NCBI GenBank assembly: GCA_025765615.1
Contig: JAIVFJ010000003.1
Location: 124,001-188,000, forward strand
DNA length: 64,000 nucleotides
Direction of reading: 5' to 3'
Origin: Zopfochytrium polystomum
Lineage: Eukaryota > Chytridiomycota > Chytridiomycetes > Chytridiales > Chytridiaceae
In this document: in pieces, positions 46,632-57,600 of the stretch
Layout of the letters: the number at the start of each line of letters is the position of its first letter
Numbering within the stretch: position 1 is the stretch's first letter
Position numbers and translations under genes: made by a program
Notes under the pieces: generated by a model
Database searches by the model: none
Told to the model about the DNA's origin: nothing
What the model saw: only the letters and a program-made list of their open reading frames with translations

Positions 46632-47045
46632 GAGCGTAGCGGACCACAACGCAGGAGACACTTTCCCTTTGCTGCGACGAAGGCCCGAAGTCTTAGTCAG
46701 TTTGGGAAGAGACTCCAATCCAATTGCCGGGTTTCATACAGTGCACCTCCTGCGTGTACTCTGAATCCACTGGTTTTGAGCCAGACAGCCTTATTCGGGC
46801 AGTGAGGAGGGCGATCGCTAGAATTAAAAGAAATGTAGTATTCCATATGGTGAAGCTTATTCGCACAAAGAGTAACAGAGCGAGAGCGGGGGTGGGGCGG
46901 AGGACCCGCAGAGATTAGGTGGGGAAATGAGGTCTATACGACGGCCGCCAGGGGGGGAAAAAAAGTATGTAGACGGGAACAAAAGGAAGCGGAGAAAAAA
47001 AAAAAAGAAAATCGGAGTGATAAAAGCAATCGCCGTCTTGCAAAG
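46632..47045. other. Intergenic, nothing recognised
   Basis: Contains short A-rich runs at about 46958-47008; no gene seen. Confidence 0.4.
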
Positions 47046-48927
47046 CTACTTTTCAAACGACGACCTCAAATCCCCATAGTACGTCTCGAGGACCTTCTGG
47101 ATGAACGCGCTCTGCCCGACATCCTTTCCGTAATCGTCGTTCAGCACAAACATCTTCACCTTTGGCCTCGGCGGCAGGCGGACCTCCCCGCCGTCTTCCT
47201 TATCGTTGTCCTCATCATCTCTCTGGTCCTTTGAGCCGTCAAACAGGTATTTTACTACCTCGTCGACGGTAAGCTGCATGTCGTCGGTCACGCGGATCAT
47301 CACGTAGACCTCGTCAATGGCCTCGTGCACGGGGAGCGCGCCGACGGGGTACTCGGAGCTGTACTCGTGGGACAGGGTGATTCCGTGGTGGAGGTACGGC
47401 GTGACCATGTCGTGCGGCGAACGGAAGCGGCTGGTGCTCGTGTTCCGCAGGAGGTCGCCAAAGAGGTCGTGGAAAATCGGGAATACGTCGCGGTAGTACA
47501 CCATGGGGGCGTGACCTGCAAAAAATTAGAAAAAAGGGGGGGGCATCGTTATTTTCACCGGAATACGGCAAGCGTAAAAGAGGACCGCTGCGAAAATTAG
47601 CGACTTACGAATGTAATTCTGCCACACGTGGAACTTTTCGTAAATGGCCCCGTTGGTCCTGAAGACGGATGCAAACCACGCGTACTCTGGGTGCTCGATC
47701 AGCAGTTTTTCGTAAATTTCCGTTCCTCCGTGAAGCTTGGTCGCCTCGTAATGCACCAGCGGGTGGCCGTGTTCGGTGAAGAGCTCCCACGGCCAGATCG
47801 GCGATGCAAAGAAAAAGTCGTCGTTCAAGTGGACAAACGTGCTCGGCAAATTGGGGATCTTGTACAGGAACTGCTCGATCGCATTCGTGTTGAACGTAGG
47901 GTTAGCTTCCTGTTTCCGATTTGACGGGAGATCGTTAGCCAAACGAAAGAGGAAAAGTAGCGGCGCTCCTCCAGTACCAACCTCCGGGACGATGTCCTCC
48001 TGCGCAACAATGCGAACTCGATCGTTGGTCTCGTCCAACCAGTCCGGCACCTGTCCCCTCGGCGCCACCAACACAAGCTCGCCCTTCCACCAGGGCAGGA
48101 ACCGCTCCAAGCTGCGAACGGACCACCGCAGCTCGCCGTTATCCCGGTCTCGCTGGACGCCGTCGTACTTCATCTTTCGCCTCGCCTCAGCGGCGGCCTG
48201 TGCGGCTTCGTCGCCCTCGGCCGGCTCTTCACCGTCGTCATCGTCGTCGTCATCAACGGAGACGGGCGGGCGGTACTGGCTCTTGAGCTCGATGCGCGCC
48301 GGGTCGCTGCCGTTCGCCCACGTGTAGACCATCGGCACAGTGTGGGCAAACGCCCACTTATCGGAGCTCGCAAACTGCACCAGCGCGTCGTACGTGTACT
48401 TTGACTCGTCGATGATCGCGCGCGGGCTCAGGCGCGGGCGCGTCATGTCGTGCTCGGCCGCGGCGGGCGGTTCTCCAGCTTCTCCAGGTTCGCTGGACGA
48501 TGGCACCGTCTCTGCCGAAGTGGTGGTGGTGGCGGTGGCAGCCGTCGACGCCGTCGAGAGAGAAGCGGCTGAGTCATCTGGCGCGTGGGCGGCGGAGGTG
48601 TGGTGGTGGTGGTGGTGTTGGTGGTGGTGGTTGTGCTGGTGCTGGTGGGGTGCGGGCTTGTGATGATTCGAGGAGGGGCTGCTTGGGATGGAGCTCCAAG
48701 GGACGACGGCGAGAGCCGATGCCGACGACGGCGGCGACGGCTGCGACAAGCAATGGCGTGCGAAGGGATAGGAAGCCTGAGCTGGACGACGACGATGGCG
48801 GCGAAGAAGATGCGGACGGGCCGGCGCCGCTACCGTGGTGGGGTTGCTGTTGCTGCTGCTGCTGCTTACTGGCTCGCCTGCGCTTGCCGGCGGCGGCAGC
48901 AGCGGCGGCGGCTGCTGGAAGTGTCAT
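47046..48927 (-). CDS. Stealth-family hexose-phosphotransferase, type II membrane protein, with one frame break
   Basis: Stealth proteins transfer sugar-1-phosphate, as in GlcNAc-1-phosphotransferase of animals and Xpt1 of Cryptococcus, and act in the Golgi. Exons are about 47982-48927, 47609-47909 and 47046-47515. CR1 is MVYTWANGSDPARIE. CR2 is RDNGELRWSVRSLERFLPWW with FNTNAIEQFLYKIPNLPSTF and VHLNDDFFF. CR3 is HAPMVYYRDVFPIFHDLFGD and LRNTSTSRFRSP. The N-terminus MTLPAAAA.. with poly-Gln leads to a membrane anchor TPLLVAAVAAVVGIG, but the body (LAVVPWSSIPSSPSSNHHKP, then poly-His) is one base out of frame at about 48715. One surplus nucleotide explains this; total length is then a multiple of three. 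Alternatively translation starts at an internal ATG (48749) and lacks the anchor. Confidence 0.85.
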
Positions 48928-48943
48928 ATGCTGCTGAGACTGC

Positions 48944-48994
<51 letters not shown>

Positions 48995-49208
48995 CTGGAG
49001 GTCGTTCTCGATTGGTTGCTTCCTATGAGGCGAAAAAAAAATGCGTTGACAGAGACAGAAAAAAAAAAAAAAAGAATGTGAAAATAACCTTTGCAATGGA
49101 AAGCAAACCAAACACCGAACCAAATCCACTTTTTCCGAGAGCCGTTCATGAAAAAAGCAAAAAAAAAAAAAAAAAAAAAAAACAAAAAAAACCAAAAGAC
49201 TGTTGGTA
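48928..49208. promoter_or_regulatory. Divergent promoter region with (TGTC)n and poly-A tracts
   Basis: The Stealth gene (left) and the enoyl-CoA isomerase gene (right) diverge from this 281-bp interval. It holds about 12 TGTC units at 48943-48993 and A runs at about 49062-49076 and 49158-49190. No defined factor site was found. Confidence 0.5.
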
Positions 49209-50069
49209 ATGTCATCGTCATCGTCAAAGGCGCCGTCGCCGCCCTCGAAACTCGTCACGGTCACGCGGCCGTCGCCCGGCCTGGCGGTGCTGACGCTGCA
49301 CTCCGAGCCGGTCAACATCATGAACACGGCCATGTGGGAGGCGCTGACGGCGGCCCTGGCCGGCGTCGAGGACGACGCGGACGTGCACGCGCTGGTCATC
49401 GAGTCCGGCCTCACGCGCGACGTCTTCACGGCCGGCAACGACATCACCGAGATCTACCCGCGCACGACGACGCAGGAGCGCTACAACCGTTTCTGGGTGC
49501 TGCAAAACACCTTCCTTGCCGCTCTATACCGCTCGCGCCTCGCGACCGTCGCCGCCATCCGCGGCGCCTGCCCCGCCGGGGGTTGCTGCCTCGCCCTGGT
49601 CTGCGACTACCGCATCTTCCTCGAAGACGCCCGCGGATCGGCGACCATCGGCCTCAACGAGCCCGTGCTCGGCATTCCCGTGCCGCACTACTGGCTCGAG
49701 GTGATGAAGCGCACCGTCGGCGACCGCGCCGCCGAGAGGCTGGGGTTCGTCGGCCGCGTCGTCGGACCGAAGGAGGCGCTGCGGCTGGGCCTCGTGGACA
49801 AGGTGCTGCCCGCCGAGGTCGGCCGCGCGGGGCTCGCGGAGGCGGCGAGCGCCGCCGCGGCCGAGTTCTTGGCCGTGCCGCCGCGCGGGCGCGCGCTGAC
49901 CAAGATCCGGTCGCGCGCGCCGCTGGCCGCCGTGTGGGGCGACCCCGCCCGCCTCAAGGCGGAGGCCGACGAGGCGTGGGTCACGCTGCAGGAGCCCGAA
50001 ATATCCAACGCGCTCGGCGGATACCTGGAGCGCATGTCGGCCGCGTCCAAGAAGAAGCCCAAGCTGTGA
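49209..50069 (+). CDS. Enoyl-CoA hydratase/isomerase family, probable delta3,delta2-enoyl-CoA isomerase
   Basis: A single exon of 286 residues starting MSSSSSKAPSPPSKLVTV; the ATG at 49209 is the first in frame. It shifts the double bond of 3-enoyl-CoA to the 2-position during beta-oxidation of unsaturated fatty acids. The crotonase fold shows EPVNIMNTAMWEALTAAL, AGNDITEIY, the oxyanion-hole segment AAIRGACPAGGCCLAL, and GLNEPVLGIPVPHYWLEVM with the catalytic glutamate placed as in Eci1/DCI isomerases. It ends KKKPKL: PKL is a weak peroxisomal PTS1-like tripeptide, so peroxisome targeting is possible. There is no clear mitochondrial presequence, although the N-terminus is Ser/Lys-rich. Confidence 0.88.
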   Translation: MSSSSSKAPSPPSKLVTVTRPSPGLAVLTLHSEPVNIMNTAMWEALTAALAGVEDDADVHALVIESGLTRDVFTAGNDITEIYPRTTTQERYNRFWVLQNTFLAALYRSRLATVAAIRGACPAGGCCLALVCDYRIFLEDARGSATIGLNEPVLGIPVPHYWLEVMKRTVGDRAAERLGFVGRVVGPKEALRLGLVDKVLPAEVGRAGLAEAASAAAAEFLAVPPRGRALTKIRSRAPLAAVWGDPARLKAEADEAWVTLQEPEISNALGGYLERMSAASKKKPKL

Positions 50070-50207
50070 CACGGACGGATGGATGGGTGGGACTGGGGTG
50101 CCGTCGGACTTGGTGCAGGAGAAGGCGTTAAGGGCAGCTGGGGGCAAATCGGAGAAGGGAAACGAAATGAAATCAAACGCACACATATGCACGCACTAAC
50201 ACACACG

Positions 50208-50238
<31 letters not shown>

Positions 50239-51239
50239 CACCCACAGTCTGCCAGTATCTCTGCTCATCTCCACCGCCGGAGCACTTCCAAGCTGGGCGG
50301 CTGCTCGGCGCGTTGAAACCTCTGTTGCTCGGTGTGGCTGCTCAATTTTAGTTCGTTCATCCTCCTCACGAAGACACGTGCATGGGAAGCCATATATCTG
50401 CACTGGGGGTGGGCTGCGAATTAACAAACTGAGCTAAGGAATGACAATACAATCGCCTTAATTATTTGATGCGTCTCCGTTCCCACCCGCCTCCCTGTCC
50501 AACGGTCAGTACCTATTCTTCCATGTTCGTTGTTGTCAAAATGTACTTGCGGCTTACCTGTCTTTAAAGTTGACTTCTTTTCACACTTTTGCCTCTGTTG
50601 CTCGGCGGCTGGGTAATCTCCCCTTGTTTTTGGCCGCTGGGATGAAGTGACTGACGAGTCGCACATCAATCCCCCTTTCTTACACGTGTGAATTTGCTTC
50701 TATTCTTGTGCAACACGCAGAAATCGTTAGCAACTCGCTCCATTGTCTCCACCCTTGCCCCGACCCCTGCAGTCCATGCGGCTGTCCAGCAGGTGCAAAG
50801 ACGTGAATGGCAAAAAAGGTCTTGAAAAAGGCGCACAAGATTGTCCTAAGCTCCACGAATTGCGTGAAACCCTGGGGCGAATAACATGAAAATCACGGAC
50901 AAACCCGAAAGCAATCACTCAGAGTGGGCGAAGACAGCAGTGCAGTACCAAAGCAAATGCTTCAAGGGAGACAGCCCAAAAGGACCGTGGAGCAGCTCGC
51001 CACCGGATTGGTGCTTGTGCTGGGCATATCACATCGAGGAACCATTTTTTATCTAAAATTTTCATTGTATGGTCTCAAATCTGACGAAATAGTCGAGGTT
51101 CATGTGGGGCGGCAAAGGAGCGTACAAACGCCACCGTGCGACGGCGCGCCAGTCAGGCCGGCCTATATCGCGCGACGATGGAGGTTGCGAGTCGAGCGTA
51201 CGAAAGGGATTGGGAGTGTTAGGGTGTATGAGGGGGGGA

Positions 51240-51296
<57 letters not shown>

Positions 51297-51615
51297 AGTG
51301 TGCGTGTGTGTGTGTGTGTCTGCGCACCACTGATACTGTTTTCATGCAAATGTTGCGGGATGATGCGGCGGGCGGTGCCGGTTGCGGTCCGCAGCGCGCA
51401 TGGGGTCCCCGCAAGTTTTCATGCAAACTGTGGACTGGGACGGAGACAGACATCACAAAGGCAGACCGGCAGACAGGCTACAACTGCCCTGCTTGCAAAC
51501 TGTTCCTTCTTTATAACCTGACCACCGCCATGCAATTCCCCAACTCGACTCACAAACCAAACTCACACACACGCACACAGAAACACACACACACACACAG
51601 ACACACACACACACA

Positions 51616-51684
<69 letters not shown>

Positions 51685-51697
51685 AATCAAAGCAATA
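50070..51697. other. Intergenic region with several microsatellites
   Basis: CA tract at about 50189-50236, GA tract 51243-51288 followed by GT 51299-51320, then a compound CA (51564-51616), CT (51617-51646) and CAAT (51652-51683) block ending 15 bp before the next ATG. Frames here are repeat-encoded and no gene is recognised. Confidence 0.6.
51564..51683. repeat. Compound (CA)n(CT)n(CAAT)n microsatellite
   Basis: Three different simple repeats abut each other directly upstream of the start codon at 51698, so they would lie in the promoter or 5' UTR. Confidence 0.95.
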
Positions 51698-52826
51698 ATG
51701 GCGGAGACCAGCAGCGTTGCTACCGCCGCCGCCACGATCGCCTTCTTTGGCGCGACCGGCGGCTGCACCGCCGCCACCCTGGCCGCCGCCCTGCGCGCCG
51801 GCCACCGCGTCTCGGCACGTGAGTCCTTCTTGTCAGTTGGTCTGTCGGTCGGTCTGGCCACTCCACTTCTCGCTGTGGCAGTCTCGCCCGCCGCCGGATT
51901 GCAGCCGACGACTCGTTGCGCGCGCGCATTGGACCGAGACTCTCGTTACTAATCATCAATTCTTTCCTTTCTGGTCTTTCCTGCTTCGCTTGCGTGGACC
52001 CCACCCCTCCATTCCTAAACCACACGTTATCATACCACCACTGGGGCCAGTCGCACGAACCCCGTCCAAGCTCGCCGACCTCCTCGTCAAGGACCACGCC
52101 GTCCCGCTCGCCACAGTCCAAGCCAACCTCACCATCGTCGCCGGCGACGTGCGCGACGCCCAAGCCGTCAAAAAGACCCTGACCGCACCGACCGCCGACC
52201 CCGCCGCCAGCGTTCCCGCCGACATCATCATGAGCGGCGTCGGCAGCACCGGTACACTCCGCGCCAACCTCGTCCACCCTGTCGCCCTCAAGGACCCCAC
52301 CCTCTGCGCCGACACCGCCGCAACCATCCTCGCCGCACTCGCGGACTTCGCTTCGGCCGCTCAGCCCACAACTCCCACCACCACCACCACCACCAACACC
52401 AAGAAACCGCTGTTCATCGTCATCTCCTCCACGGGCACAACCCACACCGCCCGCGACGTCCCCGCGCCCCTAATCCCGCTATACCGCTGGATCCTCGCCA
52501 ACCCGCATGTCGACAAGCGCCGAATGGAGGACGCCGTCGTCGCCGCATTCGCCTCCTCCTCTTCCTCTCCCTCCTCCTCACTCATCGACTCCTTCTCCGT
52601 CGTCCAGCCGACCCTTCTCTCCAACGACAAAAAGGGCGCCGCAAAAGTCCGCGCCGGCTGGCTGCCCGCCGCCGGCGCCCCGCACGTGCAGCCGCACTCC
52701 GCGCAAAGAGTCGGACCTGCGGTCGGATACTCGGTCGGCAGGGCCGACGTCGGCGAGTGGGTGTTTGAGAACATCGTCCGCGGCGACGGGAGGTGGCTGA
52801 ACGGGTGCGTGTCGCTGACGTACTAA
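51698..52826 (+). CDS. NAD(P)-binding Rossmann protein, NmrA/atypical SDR type
   Basis: Exons 51698-51818 and 52051-52826 join in frame to 298 residues. The N-terminal dinucleotide-binding motif is TIAFFGATGGCTAATLAAAL (GxxGxxT), then LARTPSKLADLL, the pattern of atypical short-chain dehydrogenases of the NmrA/HSCARG type. Further segments are TIVAGDVRDAQAV, IIMSGVGSTG, PLFIVISSTGTTHTARDVPA and PLIPLYRWILANPHVDKRRM. The end is VGEWVFENIVRGDGRWLNGC. The catalytic YxxxK of classical SDRs is not apparent, so it may bind NAD(P) as a sensor or reduce an unknown substrate. Predicted cytosolic. Confidence 0.85.
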
Positions 52827-52836
52827 AAGGGCGACC

Positions 52837-52863
52837 GGGGGGGGGGGGGGGGGGGGGGGGGGG
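52837..52863. repeat. Homopolymer of about 27 G
   Basis: An uninterrupted G run begins 11 bp after the stop codon of the preceding gene. It is a potential G-quadruplex and also a likely assembly-length error. Confidence 0.95.
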
Positions 52864-53125
52864 AGGTGTTCGCGCTTTCTTCTTCTTTATATACTTCTTT
52901 GTTCGTCTTATTCTTGGTTCTTTTCTGGTTTTGCTATTTGGACTTGCTGTGTACCCCTCCCTGTGCACCTTTTAACGAGACCTGTGCCCCCGGTGTCCAA
53001 CTTTCCCTATTACTTTTCCACCTCATTCTATGTGCCTCCGGGGAGTCTCTTCTTTCGATCGCCGATTCTTAGCTCTATTCGTCATCAGCTCGCAGTCTCA
53101 TACAAGTGTTCGGCCCAAAACAAAC

Positions 53126-53126
<1 letters not shown>

Positions 53127-53158
<32 letters not shown>
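53127..53158. repeat. Homopolymer of about 32 A
   Basis: An uninterrupted A run in the 3' intergenic region, 300 bp after the G run. Confidence 0.95.
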
Positions 53159-53160
<2 letters not shown>

Positions 53161-53540
53161 AAAGAAAACATTTGGGAAAAGTTTCATCCTTTGTAAATAG
53201 TCGGCAGCACAACTGCATCTCGCTAATCACTGCAACTCGCTCAAAGTGTCCGTCTATCATTGTTGTCACCCCCCACCTCTTTTCGCCAGAAGATCGTCTC
53301 AGAGTCCCACCCACCGAAAACTGGAAACCCCTCACGAACGACGTCCACCATCCCCGCTTCTCACCATATTCCCGCTTTTCGGCTTCTTGCGAAAAGAGTA
53401 TTTACCCGCCGAACTACTTGCCTTGAGCTCAAATCACGGTCGCACACACGCCGCTCACCCACAAATACTATTCAGTAATTGAAACAAAATAAAAATAAAA
53501 GATTCGCGCTCCAGATTCACAACTACAGCACACTCACGCA

Positions 53541-54552
53541 ATGGCTCCCACGCGCATCCTCTCCACCGCTGACAACCCGTCCACCGACGCCCACCCCGCC
53601 CCGCCGCTCCGCCGTGAACGCGCCGCCGTCGCCGTCCGCGCTGCAGGCCGCGGCCTCCGCGACGCCGCACGACGACTGCTCGCACGGAAACCTTAAACTT
53701 GTTTGTCGAAGCCAGAAGAGCAACCCACTGAGTTCACGACGGAAACGATCGCCAGCACCAGCAGCAGCGGCAACCGGAGCCGAAGCGCCGCCGGCGGCGC
53801 GCGATCCCGACGTGGAGGCGACGGACGGCGACCACAAAGCATCGCCGCCTAAACCCGCTTCGTCCCCCGACGCGAGCTCCCTCCGTGCCTCTCCGTCCTC
53901 ATCGTCCTCACTCCCTCCTCTCCACAACCACTACCACCGCCATCCCCTCCCCACGCGACCCCTCCACCCGCCACGGGCCCCCACCACTACACACCGACAC
54001 CACCGAATCCACCACCAATATCACCACCACCACGCTCCTAAACCACCTCCGCCGCGACCTCGCCTCCGACGAAGCCGCGCGCGCCCACCACGCAGACCTG
54101 GTCCTCGCGCTGGACAGGTTGGCCGAGATTCTTTGCCGTTGCGGTGTGCGGGAGCCGTCGTCGGAGCGGGCGAAGGCGAGGGTGTGGGTGACGCTGCTCG
54201 GTGCAATGGCGGCGGGCTCGAGCCCCGGCGCGACGCTGCGGTGGTCGGTGGCGGCGCGGCGGTCGTCGACGAGGACGTCGTCGTCGTCGTTCCGCCGCGG
54301 CGGAGTTCCCTTTGTGCGAGAGGGTTCGACGGCGGTGCTGCGGGGTCTCCGGCGGACGCCGTCTGCGAGCGCGGCAAGGTGGTTTTGTGCGCGATTGTGG
54401 TCAAGGCGGCGTTGTTCGGTTTCGGGGTCGAGGAGTGGGTCGCGTTGGTGTTTCTTTGCGGCTGTACTGCGTTGGATGCGGGACTGAATGATGTTTTGGC
54501 ACACGTGAATAGGCCCGATTCAGTAACTTTTATTGAAAAGTGGGAGGTATAA
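53541..54552 (+). CDS. Hypothetical low-complexity protein, frame structure unresolved
   Basis: From ATG 53541 a frame reads MAPTRILSTADNPSTD. Other frames carry SSRRKRSPAPAAAATGAEAP; then HTDTTESTTNITTTTLLNHL with RRDLASDEAARAHHADLVLA and LDRLAEILCRCGV; and, in a third, KVVLCAIVVKAALFGFGVEE with WVALVFLCGCTALDAGLNDV near the end. Composition resembles the orphan family at 11.8-18.9 kb (Ser/Pro/Thr/His-rich with multiple frames), but its motif is absent. The last block has a hydrophobic segment. No family recognised; it may be one gene with introns or indels. Confidence 0.3.
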
Positions 54553-54645
54553 CGCGAAACAAGAAGAGAGAAACAAAACGCGACCCAGGGAACTCATTGA
54601 AAAACATTAACAGGAAACAAAACCCCTCCCAACCCCCATCTCTCC

Positions 54646-57600
54646 TCACGCCACCTGAGACCTCAGCTCGGAAAACACCACCTCGCGGTACCGCCCCTCC
54701 AAATCCCTCATGTACGCAAGATGGTCTGCAGCCCTGAACCCGCCAAGAACGCTGCGTATCCCTGCCGCCTCGTTCAGAAACACAATCAGCTCCCCTCTCC
54801 GCGCGGCCTGCTGTATCGCCGGTTGGCAAAAGCGGAGCGCCGCGATGCAAAAGTACACTTGGTAGTCGACTCCGAAGAGCAGCGTGAGGGCGAGGTAGTT
54901 TGCGATTTCGGGGAAGGCGAGGACGTTGAGGAAGCATTCGCGAAGCCAGCGCTGGGTTATCTGGGGATTTCGAGGCGGGGAGGTGCGGGTAAGAACGGAG
55001 GAGGGTTTCAGCGCTTGGATGGGAGGGAGCAAGGGTTGCGGAGAAAACGCACTTGCGAAGGCGTGCAGCCAGACAGCGTAAAGGCAGAAAACACCGGGAC
55101 AGCCTCCGATTCCAAAAGAGCTTCAACCAGGTAGCTGGAGCAAGAGTAAATTATCGGAATGTCCATCCGCGTAAGCTGTGATCTTTTTGGCCAGAGCAAC
55201 ATTGACGGGAGGTAGCACGAAAGGAGTCGAAGGAATTCGCAGCAAGCGTCCACGCGGCCACCGAAAACGGTAAACGCCACAGCAGCAAACCTGTTATGTA
55301 TGTACCTGGTTATTGATCTCTGTGTACTTGATACAAAGCATGTTGCTGATTTACCAGTCGAATCCGTCGAATGTCTTTTTTGCCGGCTTTGCCTGACCTC
55401 TAGAAACAAGGGCTTGGCAGTACAAAAGAACGTCCACCAATGACTTGCGCGGCGTCGAGCTGTGCAAGCCCGGAAGGATCCTTTTGATGAATCTGAGCAT
55501 CTTAGCGACAGGTCTCTCCACAGATTCCTCTAAGCCTCCCTACGGCAAGATATTTTGACGACTTCAGCTGCTTGCGGGAAACAGAGAATCGCTTAACAAA
55601 ATCTTCATCAAACCTGATCCCTGGCGTTTCTTGGTGACGTTTCCAGATCATCAGCGGAGCCGACCCTCGTCCAGCCCATTTGAGTCAGATTTTCTTCCGA
55701 CTCGGAGACGAGGCACAAGGCTTTTTTCAAGAGATCGGCCAGGACAGGTAGTGGAACGCATTTTTCTGGAGAGTCCCGAATAAACGAAGCAAACGTTTCC
55801 TTTCATCATAGACTGAGTCTTCGCTCCGTTGTAAAATCAGAGGTGGGGGGGAGACAAACCTGCGCCTTTTGAAACCAAGACGCCGCGGATGCGTCTTTGG
55901 AAGTCGTGAACTCGAGAATTTCGGCAAACTCACTGCCGTGGGTGGGGAAAGGGTTCAGTACACCGAGGGGGAGTGGAGTGTTATTCTTACTTCGCAGTTG
56001 AGGACTCAATACGGCTGTAGTTTACCGACGGGAAGTACTCATCGGGAACCGGAAGCGATGAAAACATCCTTATGCTCGCGTTCGCTTCGGTTGCGTTGGG
56101 GACATGCCTCTCCTTTTGTCCACCCATACAAGCCGTTTCCACCAGGATGCTGTTACGACGCAAAGAATGGTCGTCGATAATGTAAGAGCCTAAAGTGGTT
56201 TCTTAATATCACGGGAACTGGGACCAGCTCTAACCGTTAGGCGTTCGGGAGTCGCTCTGAAGACGAAGTAAGGATTTGTGAAGATCGAATTTCGCCTGCA
56301 GAAGGTGGAAAGAGTCCAAAGAAGAGGCCAATACGTGCAACAGACGAAGACCAATCTACGGAGCGATGTTGAATTAGTTTGTCATCGGAAACGTCTCCCT
56401 GTACCTGGTGGGACTCGTCAAACAGAACCAATCCTTCCTCTTGCAGTGGTCGATCGACCAACGCCATCTTTCGTATAAGATGGGATAAAGTTCCTCGTTT
56501 TAACCATTTTCCTTCACTCTCTTCCATTTCCAGGGCCGTTTTAAGGCCAGAAAACGACGAATACGCCTTCATCAAGTTTGAGAGAATTTTGTGGTTTTCT
56601 GGGTCGTCGAGATCGAAATGTGCGTAGTTGCCGTAAGGGGACCGGTCCGCAATCAGGGACGTCCAGGCACTGTCGATAAATGTGTCGAGGATCCCGGAAG
56701 CAGCGAGAGCGTGCATTCCCGGTGGCGTGGTGGAGATTTGGGATACGAGGACACCGTAACCGAATTTCTCGCATGGGCTGACCTGCATCTTTTTTTGGTA
56801 TCTAATTTTCACACCGCAAACAATAGCGAAATGGGTTGAAGTTGCGCAGTGGTATGACTAATTTTGGCGGTTAAGCGGCATTTAGTAAAAACCTGTGAAA
56901 CATGTGCGCAACGCACGCCTCCATCGACTTTGACTCGAACAGGTACATCATTCCTTTTGGCGTCCCGGCAAAGTTCAGGAGGTTGTCGATGAGGACGGTC
57001 TTCCATTCTTTCGCCGCAACGTGGATGCTGGTATCACTCGCCACTCTCTCGGTGACCGCTTTCAGATTGTCAGCGATGGCGCGATGCAGATTGAATCGTT
57101 CCAGCCTCATTAGCCCATGGCAGGTGCGGTACAGTTGCCTCAGCAAAAATATAAACGTGGCCAGGGTGGAGCGGTCCAGGTTGTTTACAGTCACGGCTGC
57201 TCCGGACTTCCAAAACGCCCGATCGCCGTCAAGTCCGCGCACTACAAGGGTGACAATCTCGCCCAAGGCTGGGCGGCTCCTGTCGCTCCAGTCGCCGGCC
57301 GCTGTGCTGACCGTGTATGAGTGGAAGTCGCCGAGTAAAGCTCGGCGTCCAGTGTCGGTGGACGCCAAGCTTTGAAGCACCTCGCCGAGATCTTTCAAAA
57401 CGGTCTCCGTCGAAGTCGGGTTTTCAAGGGAAAAGGAGCCCATGAGTGGAACAAATGCTTCCAACAAACCCGCCTGGCAAGACCAAATTAAGCAACACTT
57501 CTACAAATTGCTTGTAACAGCAAACCTTCAGAAGGCGTTCCTGACATTTTGGTTCACTGACCATCGACTTGAATATGTCGCAAATGATCTTTGGTAGCCG

